DNA from: AP-15 sp036008325
GTDB lineage: Bacteria > Pseudomonadota > Alphaproteobacteria > ATCC43930 > CGMCC-115725
Reading direction: 5' to 3'
DNA: 64,000 nucleotides
Assembly (NCBI GenBank): GCA_036008325.1
Contig: DASYNW010000088.1
Coordinates: 1 to 64,000, forward strand
Part shown: positions 25,163-34,046 of the stretch, one piece after another
How the letters are laid out: each line of letters opens with the position of its first letter
How positions within the stretch are numbered: the stretch's first letter is position 1
Translations under genes and position numbers: made by a program
Notes under the pieces: generated by a model
Seen by the model: only the letters and a program-made list of their open reading frames with translations
What the model was told of the DNA's origin: nothing
The model's database searches: none

Positions 25163-27436
25163 ATGGTTTCGATCGAATCGACCCCGGAAATGGCCGCTGC
25201 CGTCTATGCTACCATGACGCGCAGTCTTGCAGTCGTCCGCCGCCGGCTCGATAAACCGTTGACCCTGGCGGACAAGGTGTTGCTCGGGCATCTCGACGAC
25301 CCGGAACACCAGGAGCTCAAGCCCGGCGACAGCTATCTGCAGCTACGTCCCGACCGCGTGGTGTTTCAAGACGTGCTCGGGCAGACCGGCCTTTTGCAGT
25401 TCATGCAGACGCGGCGCGACAAGGTCGCGGTCCCGGCCACGATACATTGCGACCACCTGATCCAGGCGCGGGTCGAGGGCGCCGCGGATCTGCGCGAATC
25501 GCTCGCCGAAAACAAGGAAGTTTATGATTTCCTGCGCTCGGCGGCGGCGAAATTCGGGCTGGGGTTCTGGGGTCCCGGCGCCGGCATCATCCATCAGGTG
25601 GTGCTAGAAAACTACGCGTTTCCGGGCGAGCTGATCATCGGAACCGACTCGCACACGCCCAATGCCGGTGGTCTCGGCGCCTGCTCGGTCGGGGTCGGCG
25701 GCGCCGACGCGGTCGAGGTCATCGCCGGGCTGCCCTGGGAGGTGCTCTATCCCCGTCATATCGCGGTCTATTTGACCGGGGAGCTCAACGGCTGGACCGC
25801 GCCCAAGGATGTGATCCTGTTCGTCGCCGGCCAGCTGACCGTCTCCGGCGCCACCAACGCCATCGTCGAATATATCGGCCCAGGCGCGCGCACGATCAGC
25901 GCCACCGGCAAGGCCACCATCACCAACATGGGCGCCGAACTCGGCGCCACGACCTCGATGTTCCCGGCCGACGAGCGCATGGCCCGCTACCTGCGCGCCA
26001 CCGGCAAGGCTGCGCTGGTGCCGCTCGTCGAGCAGCATCGGGCGCTGTTGGAGCCGGACAAGGAGGTCGAGGCCGACCCCGGCAAATATTACGACCGGGT
26101 CGTCGAGCTCGACCTCTCGAAGCTCGAACCCTACATCGTCGGCCCGCATTCGCCGGACCGCGCGCGCCCGATCTCGCGACTCGCCGCTGAGGTCGCCGAC
26201 GCGAAGAACGGGTTCATCGACCAGATCTCGACCGCGCTGATCGGCAGCTGCACCAATTCTTCCTACGAGGACATGAGCCGGGCAGCCGACGTCGCCGAAC
26301 AGGCCAAGGCGCACGGGCTGAAGACAGGCGTGCCGTTTCTGGTGACGCCGGGTTCCGAGCAGGTGCGCGCGACGATTGAGCGCGACGGTCAAATGCAATC
26401 GCTGAAAGACATCGACGGCACCGTGCTGGCCAACGCCTGCGGCCCGTGCATCGGCCAATGGCGCCGCTCCGCGGCAGAGGGCGCGGTGCCGAACACGATC
26501 GTCACCTCGTACAACCGCAATTTCCCGCGTCGCAACGACGGGCAGCCGACGACGATGAACTTCATCGGCAGCCCGGAGATCGTGACCGCGATGGCGCTGG
26601 CCGGGCGGCTGTCGTTCAACCCGCTCACCGACAATGTGACCGACAGCGCCGGTAAATCGTTCCGGCTCGATCCGCCGAAACCTGCCCCCGACGTGCCGTC
26701 AAAAAACTTCGAGCGCGGCCACGCGACCTACATCGCCCCGCCCGAGGACGGCAGCAGCATCACCCTAGCGGTCGATCCTAAGAGCGAACGGTTGCAATTG
26801 ATGGAGCCGTGGCTTGCATGGGACCACAAGGACTTCGTCGATTGCCCGGTATTGATCAAGACCGAGGGCAAGACCACGACCGACCACATTTCCCCAGCCG
26901 GCCCGTGGCTGCGCTACCGCGGCCATCTCGACAAGTTCAGCGACAATATGTTCATGGGCGCAACCAACGCTTTTAATGGCGAGGCCGGGACCGGCATTGA
27001 TGTGCTGTCGGGCGAGAAAAGCGTGGCGATCGCCAACATTGCCCGCGACTACAAGGCGCACGGGGTCAAATGGGTGGCGATTGGCGACCATAATTACGGC
27101 GAGGGTTCGAGCCGCGAGCATGCAGCGCTGTCGCCGCGCCTGCTCGGCGGCTGTGCGGTCATCGCGCGCAGCTTCGCCCGCATTCACGAGTCGAATTTGA
27201 AAAAGCAGGGTCTGTTGGCGCTGACTTTTCAGAACCCGGCGGATTACGACCGCATCCGCGCCGACGATCGTCTGAGCCTCGTCGGGTTGGAGGAAATGGC
27301 GCCGGGCCAGCCGGTCGAGTGCCGGATCAAGCACGCCGACGGGTCGAGTGAGACCTTGCGCCTCAACCATACGTTCAGCGCATCGCAACTCGAATGGTTT
27401 CGCAAAGGTTCCGCGCTGAACCTCTTCCACCACTAA
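25163..27436 (+). CDS. Aconitate hydratase, mitochondrial type
   Basis: This TCA-cycle enzyme interconverts citrate and isocitrate through a 4Fe-4S cluster. The cluster cysteines are visible at residues 363 (GSCTNSS), 426 and 429 (ACGPCIGQW). Other landmarks are GTDSHTPNAGGLG, SYNRNFPRRNDG and the C-terminal swivel domain with GDHNYGEGSSREHAALSPR. At 757 residues, and starting with DKPLTLADKVLLGHLDDP, it belongs to the shorter mitochondrial-type group. It is not the roughly 890-residue AcnA usual in alphaproteobacteria, nor AcnB. The gene stands alone with its own leader. Confidence 0.94.
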   Translation: MVSIESTPEMAAAVYATMTRSLAVVRRRLDKPLTLADKVLLGHLDDPEHQELKPGDSYLQLRPDRVVFQDVLGQTGLLQFMQTRRDKVAVPATIHCDHLIQARVEGAADLRESLAENKEVYDFLRSAAAKFGLGFWGPGAGIIHQVVLENYAFPGELIIGTDSHTPNAGGLGACSVGVGGADAVEVIAGLPWEVLYPRHIAVYLTGELNGWTAPKDVILFVAGQLTVSGATNAIVEYIGPGARTISATGKATITNMGAELGATTSMFPADERMARYLRATGKAALVPLVEQHRALLEPDKEVEADPGKYYDRVVELDLSKLEPYIVGPHSPDRARPISRLAAEVADAKNGFIDQISTALIGSCTNSSYEDMSRAADVAEQAKAHGLKTGVPFLVTPGSEQVRATIERDGQMQSLKDIDGTVLANACGPCIGQWRRSAAEGAVPNTIVTSYNRNFPRRNDGQPTTMNFIGSPEIVTAMALAGRLSFNPLTDNVTDSAGKSFRLDPPKPAPDVPSKNFERGHATYIAPPEDGSSITLAVDPKSERLQLMEPWLAWDHKDFVDCPVLIKTEGKTTTDHISPAGPWLRYRGHLDKFSDNMFMGATNAFNGEAGTGIDVLSGEKSVAIANIARDYKAHGVKWVAIGDHNYGEGSSREHAALSPRLLGGCAVIARSFARIHESNLKKQGLLALTFQNPADYDRIRADDRLSLVGLEEMAPGQPVECRIKHADGSSETLRLNHTFSASQLEWFRKGSALNLFHH

Positions 27437-27693
27437 GCGCGTAGCCGGCGTGTCGATGGTTCTCGTCTGAGCGGGGAGACCCGTCACTCTCGCCTGGCTG
27501 CGGGGTCCTCGAAGCAATAGACCGCGCGCGAACCCTCCGTTCTCCGGCGACCCTCGCGGCTTGGTGCGCCGACGCGAATCGCGCCCGGCCGGGGGTGTGG
27601 GCCTGATCCGGCTCGTGGCCCCGAGCGTGGCGGAATCCCTGGGGTTCGCCGCGCGCTGGTGAATTCCGCCGCGGCGCATGCAATATTGCCGGC

Positions 27694-30600
27694 ATGCCCC
27701 TCGCAGATTTCGTTCATTTGCACGTTCACACCGCCTATTCGCTGTCGGCCGGGGCGATCCCGGTCAAGGAAGTGGCACGCCTGTGCCGGGACGAGCGGAT
27801 GCCGGCGGTTGCGATTACCGATACCGGAAACCTGTTTGGCGCGCTTGAATTCGCCACCGCCTGCGCCGCGGCTGGCGTACAGCCGATCGTCGGCTGTGAG
27901 CTGGTGCTCGTCTTCGGCGACAAGACGCCCGGTCGGAACGGATCGCCGGGGCGCCTGGCCGAACCGGAGCGGATCGTGCTCCTAGTGCAGAGCGAGGTCG
28001 GGTATCGCAACCTTTTGGCGCTGGTCAGCCGCTCCTATCTCACCGGCGACGGGACAGCGGAGCCGGCGGTCGGCATCGCCGATCTCGCGGCGGCGAGCGC
28101 CGGGCTAGTCTGTCTAACCGGCGGACCCAAGGGGCCGGTCGGGCGACAGCTCGCCGATGGCCAGGCCGAGGCCGCCGAGACGATCCTCATCGAGCTGATC
28201 GCGGCCTTTCCAGGGCGCCTTTACATCGAGCTGATGCGCCACGACGAGGCGGCAGAGGCGCGCAGCGAGCCGGGCCTCGTCGACCTAGCCTATCGCCATG
28301 ACCTGCCGCTTGTCGCAACCAACGACGCCTATTTTCCCGACCACGGCTTCTACCAGGCTCACGATGCGCTCCTATGCATCGCGCAGGGTACGGTGGTCGC
28401 CGATAACGAACGCAGGCGGCTGACCCCGCTCCATCATTTTCGGTCGGCGGCGGAGATGCGCGAGCTGTTCGCCGATCTGCCCGAGGCTTGCGACAACACC
28501 CTCGTCATCGCCCGGCGCTGCGCCTTTCTGCCGCAGCCGCGCCAGCCGATCCTCCCCGCCTTTCCGACCGCAGAGGGCGAGAGCGAGGAAAGCGCGCTGC
28601 GGCGGGCCGCGGTGGCCGGGCTCGAAGTGCGGCTGGCCCGCCGCGATCTGAGCGACGGCCAAGTGCGGTCCTATCGCGAGCGGCTCGAATTCGAGCTCGG
28701 CACGATCATCGCCATGGGTTTCGCCGGCTACTTTCTGATCGTCGCCGACTTTATCCAATGGGCCAAGCGAGCTGGGATCCCGGTCGGACCCGGTCGGGGG
28801 TCCGGGGCCGGTTCGGTGGTCGCCTGGTCCTTGACCATCACCGATCTCGATCCGCTGCGCTTCGGCCTGTTGTTCGAACGGTTTCTCAATCCGGAACGGG
28901 TGTCGATGCCTGATTTCGACGTCGATTTCTGCCAGGACCGGCGCGACGAGGTGATCCGCTACGTCCAGCAGAAATACGGCGCTGACCGGGTCGCCCAAAT
29001 CATCACCTTTGGCAAGTTGCAGGCGCGCGCGGTGCTGCGCGATGTCGGCCGGGTGCTGGCGATGCCCTATGGCCAGGTCGACCGGCTGTGCAAGCTGGTG
29101 CCCAACAACCCGGCCCACCCGGTCACCCTGGAAAAAGCGATCGCCGGCGAGCCGGTGCTGCAGCAGCTGCGCGACGGCGACGAGACCGTGGCCCGGCTGA
29201 TCGAGATCGCGCTGAAGCTCGAAGGCCTCTACCGCCACGCCTCGACCCATGCTGCGGGGGTGGTGATCGGCGACCGGCCCCTGGCCGAATTGGTGCCCCT
29301 CTATCGCGACGCGCGCTCAAACATGCCGGTGACCCAATTCAGCATGAAATGGGTCGAACTGGCCGGGCTGGTTAAATTCGACTTTCTCGGGCTCAAGACG
29401 CTCGATGTGCTGCAGCAGGCGGTTGCACTGCTTGAGGCGCGGGGCGTCGAGATCGACCTGGCGAATTTGCCGCTGGACGATGCCAAGACCTACGCGCTGA
29501 TCGCCCGGGGGGATACGACCGGCGTATTCCAGCTGGAAAGTTCGGGCATGCGCGACAGTCTGCGCAAGCTGAGGCCCAACCGCTTCGAGGACATCATTGC
29601 AATGAATGCGCTCTACCGGCCGGGTCCGATGGACAGCATTCCGAAATACATCAAATGCAAAAACGGCGAGGAACCGATTTATTATCCGCACCCGCTGCTG
29701 GAGCCGATCTTAAAGGATACCTTCGGCGTCTTCACCTATCAGGAGCAGGTGATGCAGGCCGCGCAGATCATGGCCGGCTACAGTCTTGGCAGCGCCGATC
29801 TGCTGCGCCGCGCGATGGGCAAGAAGAACGCGTCCGAAATGGCGGCTCAGCGCGGGAATTTTGTCGCCGGCGCGGCGAAAAACGGCGTCGACGACCAGCA
29901 GGCGAACCTTGTGTTCGATCTGATGGAAAAGTTTTCCGGGTATGGATTCAATAAATCCCATTCGGCGCCATATGCGCTGATCGCCTATCAGACTGCCTAT
30001 CTGAAGGCGAACCATCCGGTCGAGTTTATCGCCGCATCGATGACCCTCGACATGGGCAACACCGACAAGCTCAACCAGTTTCGGCAGGAGGCCGATCGGC
30101 TGGCGATCTCCCTCTTGCCGCCTGACATCAATAACTCCGGCGTCGCCTTTTCGGTCGAGACCGATCCGAAGACCGGCAAGCCCGCGATCCGCTATGCGCT
30201 GGCCGCGGTCAAGGGGGTCGGCGGGCAGGCGATGGCCGAACTGGTGCGCGAGCGCGAGCAGAACGGCAGGTTCAGGGACCTGTTCGATCTGGCGCGGCGG
30301 CTCGACGCCAAGAGCTTCAACCGCGGCCAGTTCGAGAGTTTGGCCAAGGCCGGGGCCTTCGACATCCTGAACCCAAACCGCGCGCAGAGTTTTGCCGCGG
30401 CGGATTTGCTGCTGCGTCAGGCGAGCCGCACCGCCGCCGAGCGGCAGGATGGTCAAGGTAGTCTGTTCGGTATCGGTCTCAGCGACCGGCCATCCTTGCC
30501 GCTGATCGATGATTGGCCCGCGGTCGACCGGTTGCAGCACGAATTCGCGGCGATCGGTTTTTACCTGTCGAGCCACCCGCTCAGCGCCTATGGCAAAAGC

Positions 30601-31143
30601 CTCGAACGGGCCGGCATCCTGCGTTCGGCCGATTTGCCGGCGGCCTTGGCGGCGAACACGACGACCCGGTTCCGTCTGGCCGGCATCGTCATCGGCCGCA
30701 AGGAAAGAACCTCGGCGCGCGGCAACCGGTTTGCCTTTGTCCAGATGTCGGACCCGAGCGGGGTCTTCGAGGTCACCCTGTTCGCCGAGATGCTGCGAGA
30801 AGCACGGGCGCTGTTCGATGCCGGCCAGCCGCTCGCGGTCACGGTCGATGTGCGCAGCGAGGAGGACAGCCTGCGGCTGACCGCGCAAAAGATCGAGCCG
30901 CTCGACGACATCGTCGCTCATACCGCAGCCGGGCTGCGGGTGTTTCTTGGCGAAGCCCGCGCCCTCGCCACGCTGAAGAACCTAATCTCCTGCGAGGCAG
31001 GTGGCCGCGGCCGCGTCTCGGTCGTGCTCGACCTGCCCGAGCGCGAAGTCGAAATCGCGATCCCCGGCGGCTTCCGGGTCGATCCAAAAGTCCGCGCCGC
31101 GGTCAAATCTTTGCCCGGGATCGTCGACGTTTACGATATCTGA
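27694..31143 (+). CDS. dnaE: DNA polymerase III alpha subunit
   Basis: This is the catalytic subunit of the replicative polymerase, 1149 residues. The N-terminal PHP domain starts FVHLHVHTAYSLSAG. The C-family polymerase core contains GPGRGSGAGS near residue 370 and the metal-binding PDFDVDFCQDRRDEV near 406, followed by GVFQLESSGM, a helix-hairpin-helix region and a C-terminal OB fold (FRLAGIVIGRKE, then FAFVQMSDPSG). It is the DnaE1 type expected of the main replicase. The start is an ATG directly before the PHP domain. Confidence 0.98.
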   Translation: MPLADFVHLHVHTAYSLSAGAIPVKEVARLCRDERMPAVAITDTGNLFGALEFATACAAAGVQPIVGCELVLVFGDKTPGRNGSPGRLAEPERIVLLVQSEVGYRNLLALVSRSYLTGDGTAEPAVGIADLAAASAGLVCLTGGPKGPVGRQLADGQAEAAETILIELIAAFPGRLYIELMRHDEAAEARSEPGLVDLAYRHDLPLVATNDAYFPDHGFYQAHDALLCIAQGTVVADNERRRLTPLHHFRSAAEMRELFADLPEACDNTLVIARRCAFLPQPRQPILPAFPTAEGESEESALRRAAVAGLEVRLARRDLSDGQVRSYRERLEFELGTIIAMGFAGYFLIVADFIQWAKRAGIPVGPGRGSGAGSVVAWSLTITDLDPLRFGLLFERFLNPERVSMPDFDVDFCQDRRDEVIRYVQQKYGADRVAQIITFGKLQARAVLRDVGRVLAMPYGQVDRLCKLVPNNPAHPVTLEKAIAGEPVLQQLRDGDETVARLIEIALKLEGLYRHASTHAAGVVIGDRPLAELVPLYRDARSNMPVTQFSMKWVELAGLVKFDFLGLKTLDVLQQAVALLEARGVEIDLANLPLDDAKTYALIARGDTTGVFQLESSGMRDSLRKLRPNRFEDIIAMNALYRPGPMDSIPKYIKCKNGEEPIYYPHPLLEPILKDTFGVFTYQEQVMQAAQIMAGYSLGSADLLRRAMGKKNASEMAAQRGNFVAGAAKNGVDDQQANLVFDLMEKFSGYGFNKSHSAPYALIAYQTAYLKANHPVEFIAASMTLDMGNTDKLNQFRQEADRLAISLLPPDINNSGVAFSVETDPKTGKPAIRYALAAVKGVGGQAMAELVREREQNGRFRDLFDLARRLDAKSFNRGQFESLAKAGAFDILNPNRAQSFAAADLLLRQASRTAAERQDGQGSLFGIGLSDRPSLPLIDDWPAVDRLQHEFAAIGFYLSSHPLSAYGKSLERAGILRSADLPAALAANTTTRFRLAGIVIGRKERTSARGNRFAFVQMSDPSGVFEVTLFAEMLREARALFDAGQPLAVTVDVRSEEDSLRLTAQKIEPLDDIVAHTAAGLRVFLGEARALATLKNLISCEAGGRGRVSVVLDLPEREVEIAIPGGFRVDPKVRAAVKSLPGIVDVYDI

Positions 31144-31174
31144 GTTGCAAATTGCCGGGTCTGGCCACCGCTAG

Positions 31175-31891
31175 ATGACCCTGTTCGCGATCCGCGACCG
31201 GCCCTCGCCCAACCACGAGCATCGCGGCGCACGGCCGCGCATCGACATGCTGGTGCTGCATTACACCGGGATGCGGAGCGCCGCGATGGCGCTCGACCGG
31301 CTGTGCGACCCGGCGGCGCGGGTCAGCGCCCATTACCTGGTCGATGAAGACGGCACGGTGTGGCGGCTGGTGCCCGAAATGCGCCGCGCGTTTCACGCCG
31401 GATTGTCGTGCTGGCAGGACGAGCGTGACCTCAATTTCGTGTCGATCGGGATCGAGATCGTCAATCCTGGCCATCAATGGGGCTACCGCCCGTTTCCCGA
31501 CGCGCAGATGGCGGCGGTCGGATGGCTGTGCCGCGACATGTTGTCTCGACATCCCATTCCGCTAGATCGCGTTGTCGGTCATTCCGACATCGCGCCGGAA
31601 CGCAAGACCGACCCCGGCGAACTTTTCGATTGGCCCCGTCTTGCCCGCGGCGGCGTCGGGATCTGGCCAGCGCCGGGTCGGCGGGAAGCGGATGCCCCAG
31701 TCGACCGGGCGCAAGCCGCAGCCGATCTGGCTGCAATCGGATATTGTGTAAGGGTCGGCAACGAGGCAGCGGCCATCGTCGCCTTCCAGCGGCGTTTCCG
31801 CCCAGCCCGCGTCGACGGCATTATCGACGCAGAGACTGCGTTGCGCCTTGGCGAAGTGCGGACAGCCTTTACCCGCTCGCGCGCGGCATAG
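31175..31891 (+). CDS. N-acetylmuramoyl-L-alanine amidase (AmiD-like)
   Basis: This 238-residue protein has an Amidase_2 domain (residues 20-160) that cleaves the bond between MurNAc and the peptide stem. Zinc-site features are visible in VLHYTG and VVGHSDIAPERKTDPGE. A C-terminal peptidoglycan-binding repeat follows (AAIVAFQRRFRPARVDGIID). No clear signal peptide is seen, so it may act in peptidoglycan recycling in the cytoplasm, like AmpD, or be exported by another route. It follows dnaE by 31 bases. Confidence 0.9.
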   Translation: MTLFAIRDRPSPNHEHRGARPRIDMLVLHYTGMRSAAMALDRLCDPAARVSAHYLVDEDGTVWRLVPEMRRAFHAGLSCWQDERDLNFVSIGIEIVNPGHQWGYRPFPDAQMAAVGWLCRDMLSRHPIPLDRVVGHSDIAPERKTDPGELFDWPRLARGGVGIWPAPGRREADAPVDRAQAAADLAAIGYCVRVGNEAAAIVAFQRRFRPARVDGIIDAETALRLGEVRTAFTRSRAA

Positions 31892-31908
31892 CCCCCCCGG
31901 GGGGGGGG
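31892..31908. repeat. C7-G10 homopolymer tract
   Basis: Seven C then ten G lie exactly between the stop of the amidase gene and the stop of the convergent SnoaL-like gene. The tract can fold on itself and may help end transcription from both sides. It is also a likely slippage site and sequencing-error site. Confidence 0.6.
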
Positions 31909-31911
31909 CGT

Positions 31912-32310
31912 TTAATTGAGCCGTGATGGCCGGCGGCGTTCCGCTTGGCGCCGAACGATCTGGCCGGCGTGGTGATGGGCGATCCGCCACGCCCCGTCTT
32001 CGCGGACGAACAGGTTGCTGGCAGCGAGGGTGCCGCCGTCGAGCTCCTCCTCGCACAGCACCAGGGCGGTATCGCCGTAGAGCATGACGCGCTCGTCAAA
32101 GCAGGAAATGCGCGGCGCGTCGGGGTTTGACAGGATCCCGCTCCAGCTCGAGACGATGGCCTCGCGGTCGGTCAGCGCCGTCCATCCCGGATGCAGGCAG
32201 CCGACCGCCGCGCGCTTTGCCCATAGTGCGTCCATAGCGGCGGCATCGCGCGTGGCGAACGCGCGATAGAATTCGAGATTGGCGGCCAGTACCGCATCGT
32301 GATCACTCAT
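31912..32310 (-). CDS. SnoaL/NTF2-like domain protein
   Basis: This 132-residue protein fits the cone-shaped SnoaL-like/NTF2 fold. An N-terminal helix pair (VLAANLEFYRAFATRDAAAMDALWA) is followed by the HPGWTALTDREAIVSSW segment and by beta strands ending SNLFVREDGAWRIAHHHAG. Members act as small enzymes or ligand-binding proteins, and this subgroup has no assigned function. The start at MSDHDAV is chosen because upstream in-frame sequence has no family character. Confidence 0.8.
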   Translation of the reverse strand: MSDHDAVLAANLEFYRAFATRDAAAMDALWAKRAAVGCLHPGWTALTDREAIVSSWSGILSNPDAPRISCFDERVMLYGDTALVLCEEELDGGTLAASNLFVREDGAWRIAHHHAGQIVRRQAERRRPSRLN

Positions 32311-32623
32311 CGCAGATCCTGTGAGCTGTTGGACAGGGCCCGCGCCACGATAGCGCCGCACCACCACCCATGCTACGAGATCCGCCAACAGCGACTCGGC
32401 AGGTGGCGCTGGATGCGGCATGTGATCGCCTAAAAAACAGGCCAAAACCAGATGCGGTGTAACGTCTCTGAGGTGCGACGCGGATTTTCGCCCGAACGCC
32501 GCAACCAGCCCAGCGGCTGCATTTACCGGGATTGTCTGTCCCATTCATCGTCGGTCATCGCGACCGGACATCCCGCGACGAAGCCTCGCGGCCAGAGCGC
32601 GCGAGCGCCGGTTTTCGCCCCGC
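32311..32623. other. Gene-free region upstream of urtA
   Basis: About 310 bases lie between the divergent SnoaL-like gene and the urtA promoter. I see no gene. It is where activator sites for the sigma-54 promoter would be expected, but I could not find a convincing NtrC-type palindrome by eye. Confidence 0.4.
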
Positions 32624-32640
32624 TTGGCCTCGATCTTGCT
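32624..32640 (+). promoter_or_regulatory. Sigma-54 promoter for urtABCDE
   Basis: TTGGCCTCGATCTTGCT carries the invariant GG (32626-32627) and GC (32638-32639) exactly 10 bases apart, plus the flanking TTGGC and TTGC preferred by sigma-54. Transcription would start near 32651, about 40 bases before the urtA ATG. Nitrogen-controlled sigma-54 expression is known for urea transport in several bacteria, so the site makes biological sense. Confidence 0.6.
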
Positions 32641-32691
32641 CCGCTGCGCGGAGGCATTGTGTGAGCCTCCACGTAGACAGGGAAGCGCCTT

Positions 32692-34041
32692 ATGTCATCC
32701 AACGGCTTCACGATCGATCGTCGCCAGCTCGGGGTGCTCGGCGCTAGCCTGGCGGTCGCCGCTTCCGGCCTCGGCGCGATCGCCGGCCCGGCGCCACAGG
32801 CGAAAGCGGCGCCTGCCGCGCCCGAGAGCGGCCCGATCAAGGTCGGCATTCTGCACTCGCTGTCCGGCACCATGGCGATCAGCGAGGCGCCGCTCAAAGA
32901 CGTGATGATGATGCTGATCGCCGAGCAGAACAAAAAGGGCGGCGTGATGGGGCGAACGATCCAGCCCGTGGTGGTCGATCCTGCCTCCAACTGGCCGCTC
33001 TTCGCCGAGAAGGCCCGGCAATTGCTGGCGTCCGACAAGGTGGCCGCGGTGTTCGGCTGCTGGACCTCGGTTTCGCGCAAATCGGTGCTGCCGGTCTTCG
33101 AACAGTTGAACGGAATCCTGTTGTACCCCGTGCAATACGAGGGGCAGGAGTGCAGCCGCAACGTGTTTTACACGGGGGCGGCGCCGAACCAGCAGGCGAT
33201 CCCGGCGGTCGATTACCTGATGAACCAGGTCGGGGTGAAGCGCTGGGTGCTGGCCGGCACCGACTATGTCTATCCGCGCACCACCAACAAGATCCTCGAG
33301 GCTTACCTCAAGGCGAAGGGCGTCGGCGAGCCCGACATCATGATCAACTATACCCCGTTCGGCTATTCCGACTGGCAGGCGATTGTCGCCAAGATCAAGG
33401 GTTTCGGATCCGCCGGCAAGAAAACCGCGGTGGTCTCGACGATCAACGGCGACGCCAACGTCCCCTTCTACAAGGAACTCGGGAACCAGGGCATCAAGGC
33501 GACCGACATCCCGGTGGTGGCTTTCAGCGTCGGCGAACAGGAACTCGCCGGCATCGATACCAAGCCGTTGGTTGGCCATCTGGCGGCATGGAACTATTTC
33601 GAAAGCGTCGACACCCCGGCGAACAAGGACGTCGTTGCCGCCTTCAAAAAGTTCGTGAACAACGACAAGCGCGTGTTCAACGACCCGATGGAAGCGCATT
33701 ACATCGGCTTCAACATGTGGGTCAAAGCGGTAGAAAAAGCCGGCACCACCGATCACGATGCGGTGATCGAGGCGATGATCGGCGTCGCCCACCCAAACCT
33801 CACTGGCGATTACGCCACGATGATGCCCAACCATCACCTGACCAAGCCGGTGTTGATCGGCGAGGTCCAGGGCGATGGCATGTTCAACGTGGTGTGGCAG
33901 ACGCCTGGCCTGGTGGTCGCCCAGCCTTGGTCGCCCTATCTGCCGGAAAGCAAGAATCTGATCGGCGATTGGCTGCCGCCGATGTCTTGCGGCAGCTATG
34001 ACGTCGTCGCCGGCAAATGCCTCGGTAAGGGCAAGGCCTGA
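32692..34041 (+). CDS. urtA: UrtA, urea ABC transporter substrate-binding protein
   Basis: This periplasmic binding protein of 449 residues captures urea for the UrtBCDE transporter. A signal region with paired arginines (DRRQLGVLGASLAVAASG) suggests Tat export. The mature part begins IKVGILHSLSGTMAISE and contains SNWPLFAEKARQLL, GCWTSVSRKSVLPVFE and LYPVQYEGQECS, which mark the urea-type group within the branched-chain amino-acid binding family. It is the first gene of an intact urt operon. Confidence 0.95.
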   Translation: MSSNGFTIDRRQLGVLGASLAVAASGLGAIAGPAPQAKAAPAAPESGPIKVGILHSLSGTMAISEAPLKDVMMMLIAEQNKKGGVMGRTIQPVVVDPASNWPLFAEKARQLLASDKVAAVFGCWTSVSRKSVLPVFEQLNGILLYPVQYEGQECSRNVFYTGAAPNQQAIPAVDYLMNQVGVKRWVLAGTDYVYPRTTNKILEAYLKAKGVGEPDIMINYTPFGYSDWQAIVAKIKGFGSAGKKTAVVSTINGDANVPFYKELGNQGIKATDIPVVAFSVGEQELAGIDTKPLVGHLAAWNYFESVDTPANKDVVAAFKKFVNNDKRVFNDPMEAHYIGFNMWVKAVEKAGTTDHDAVIEAMIGVAHPNLTGDYATMMPNHHLTKPVLIGEVQGDGMFNVVWQTPGLVVAQPWSPYLPESKNLIGDWLPPMSCGSYDVVAGKCLGKGKA

Positions 34042-34046
34042 TCGGC

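Noticed and set aside
27437..27693. Minus-strand frames in the aconitase-dnaE gap
   Set aside because: They are Arg/Pro-rich, unlike any family, and extend from shadows of the aconitase gene.
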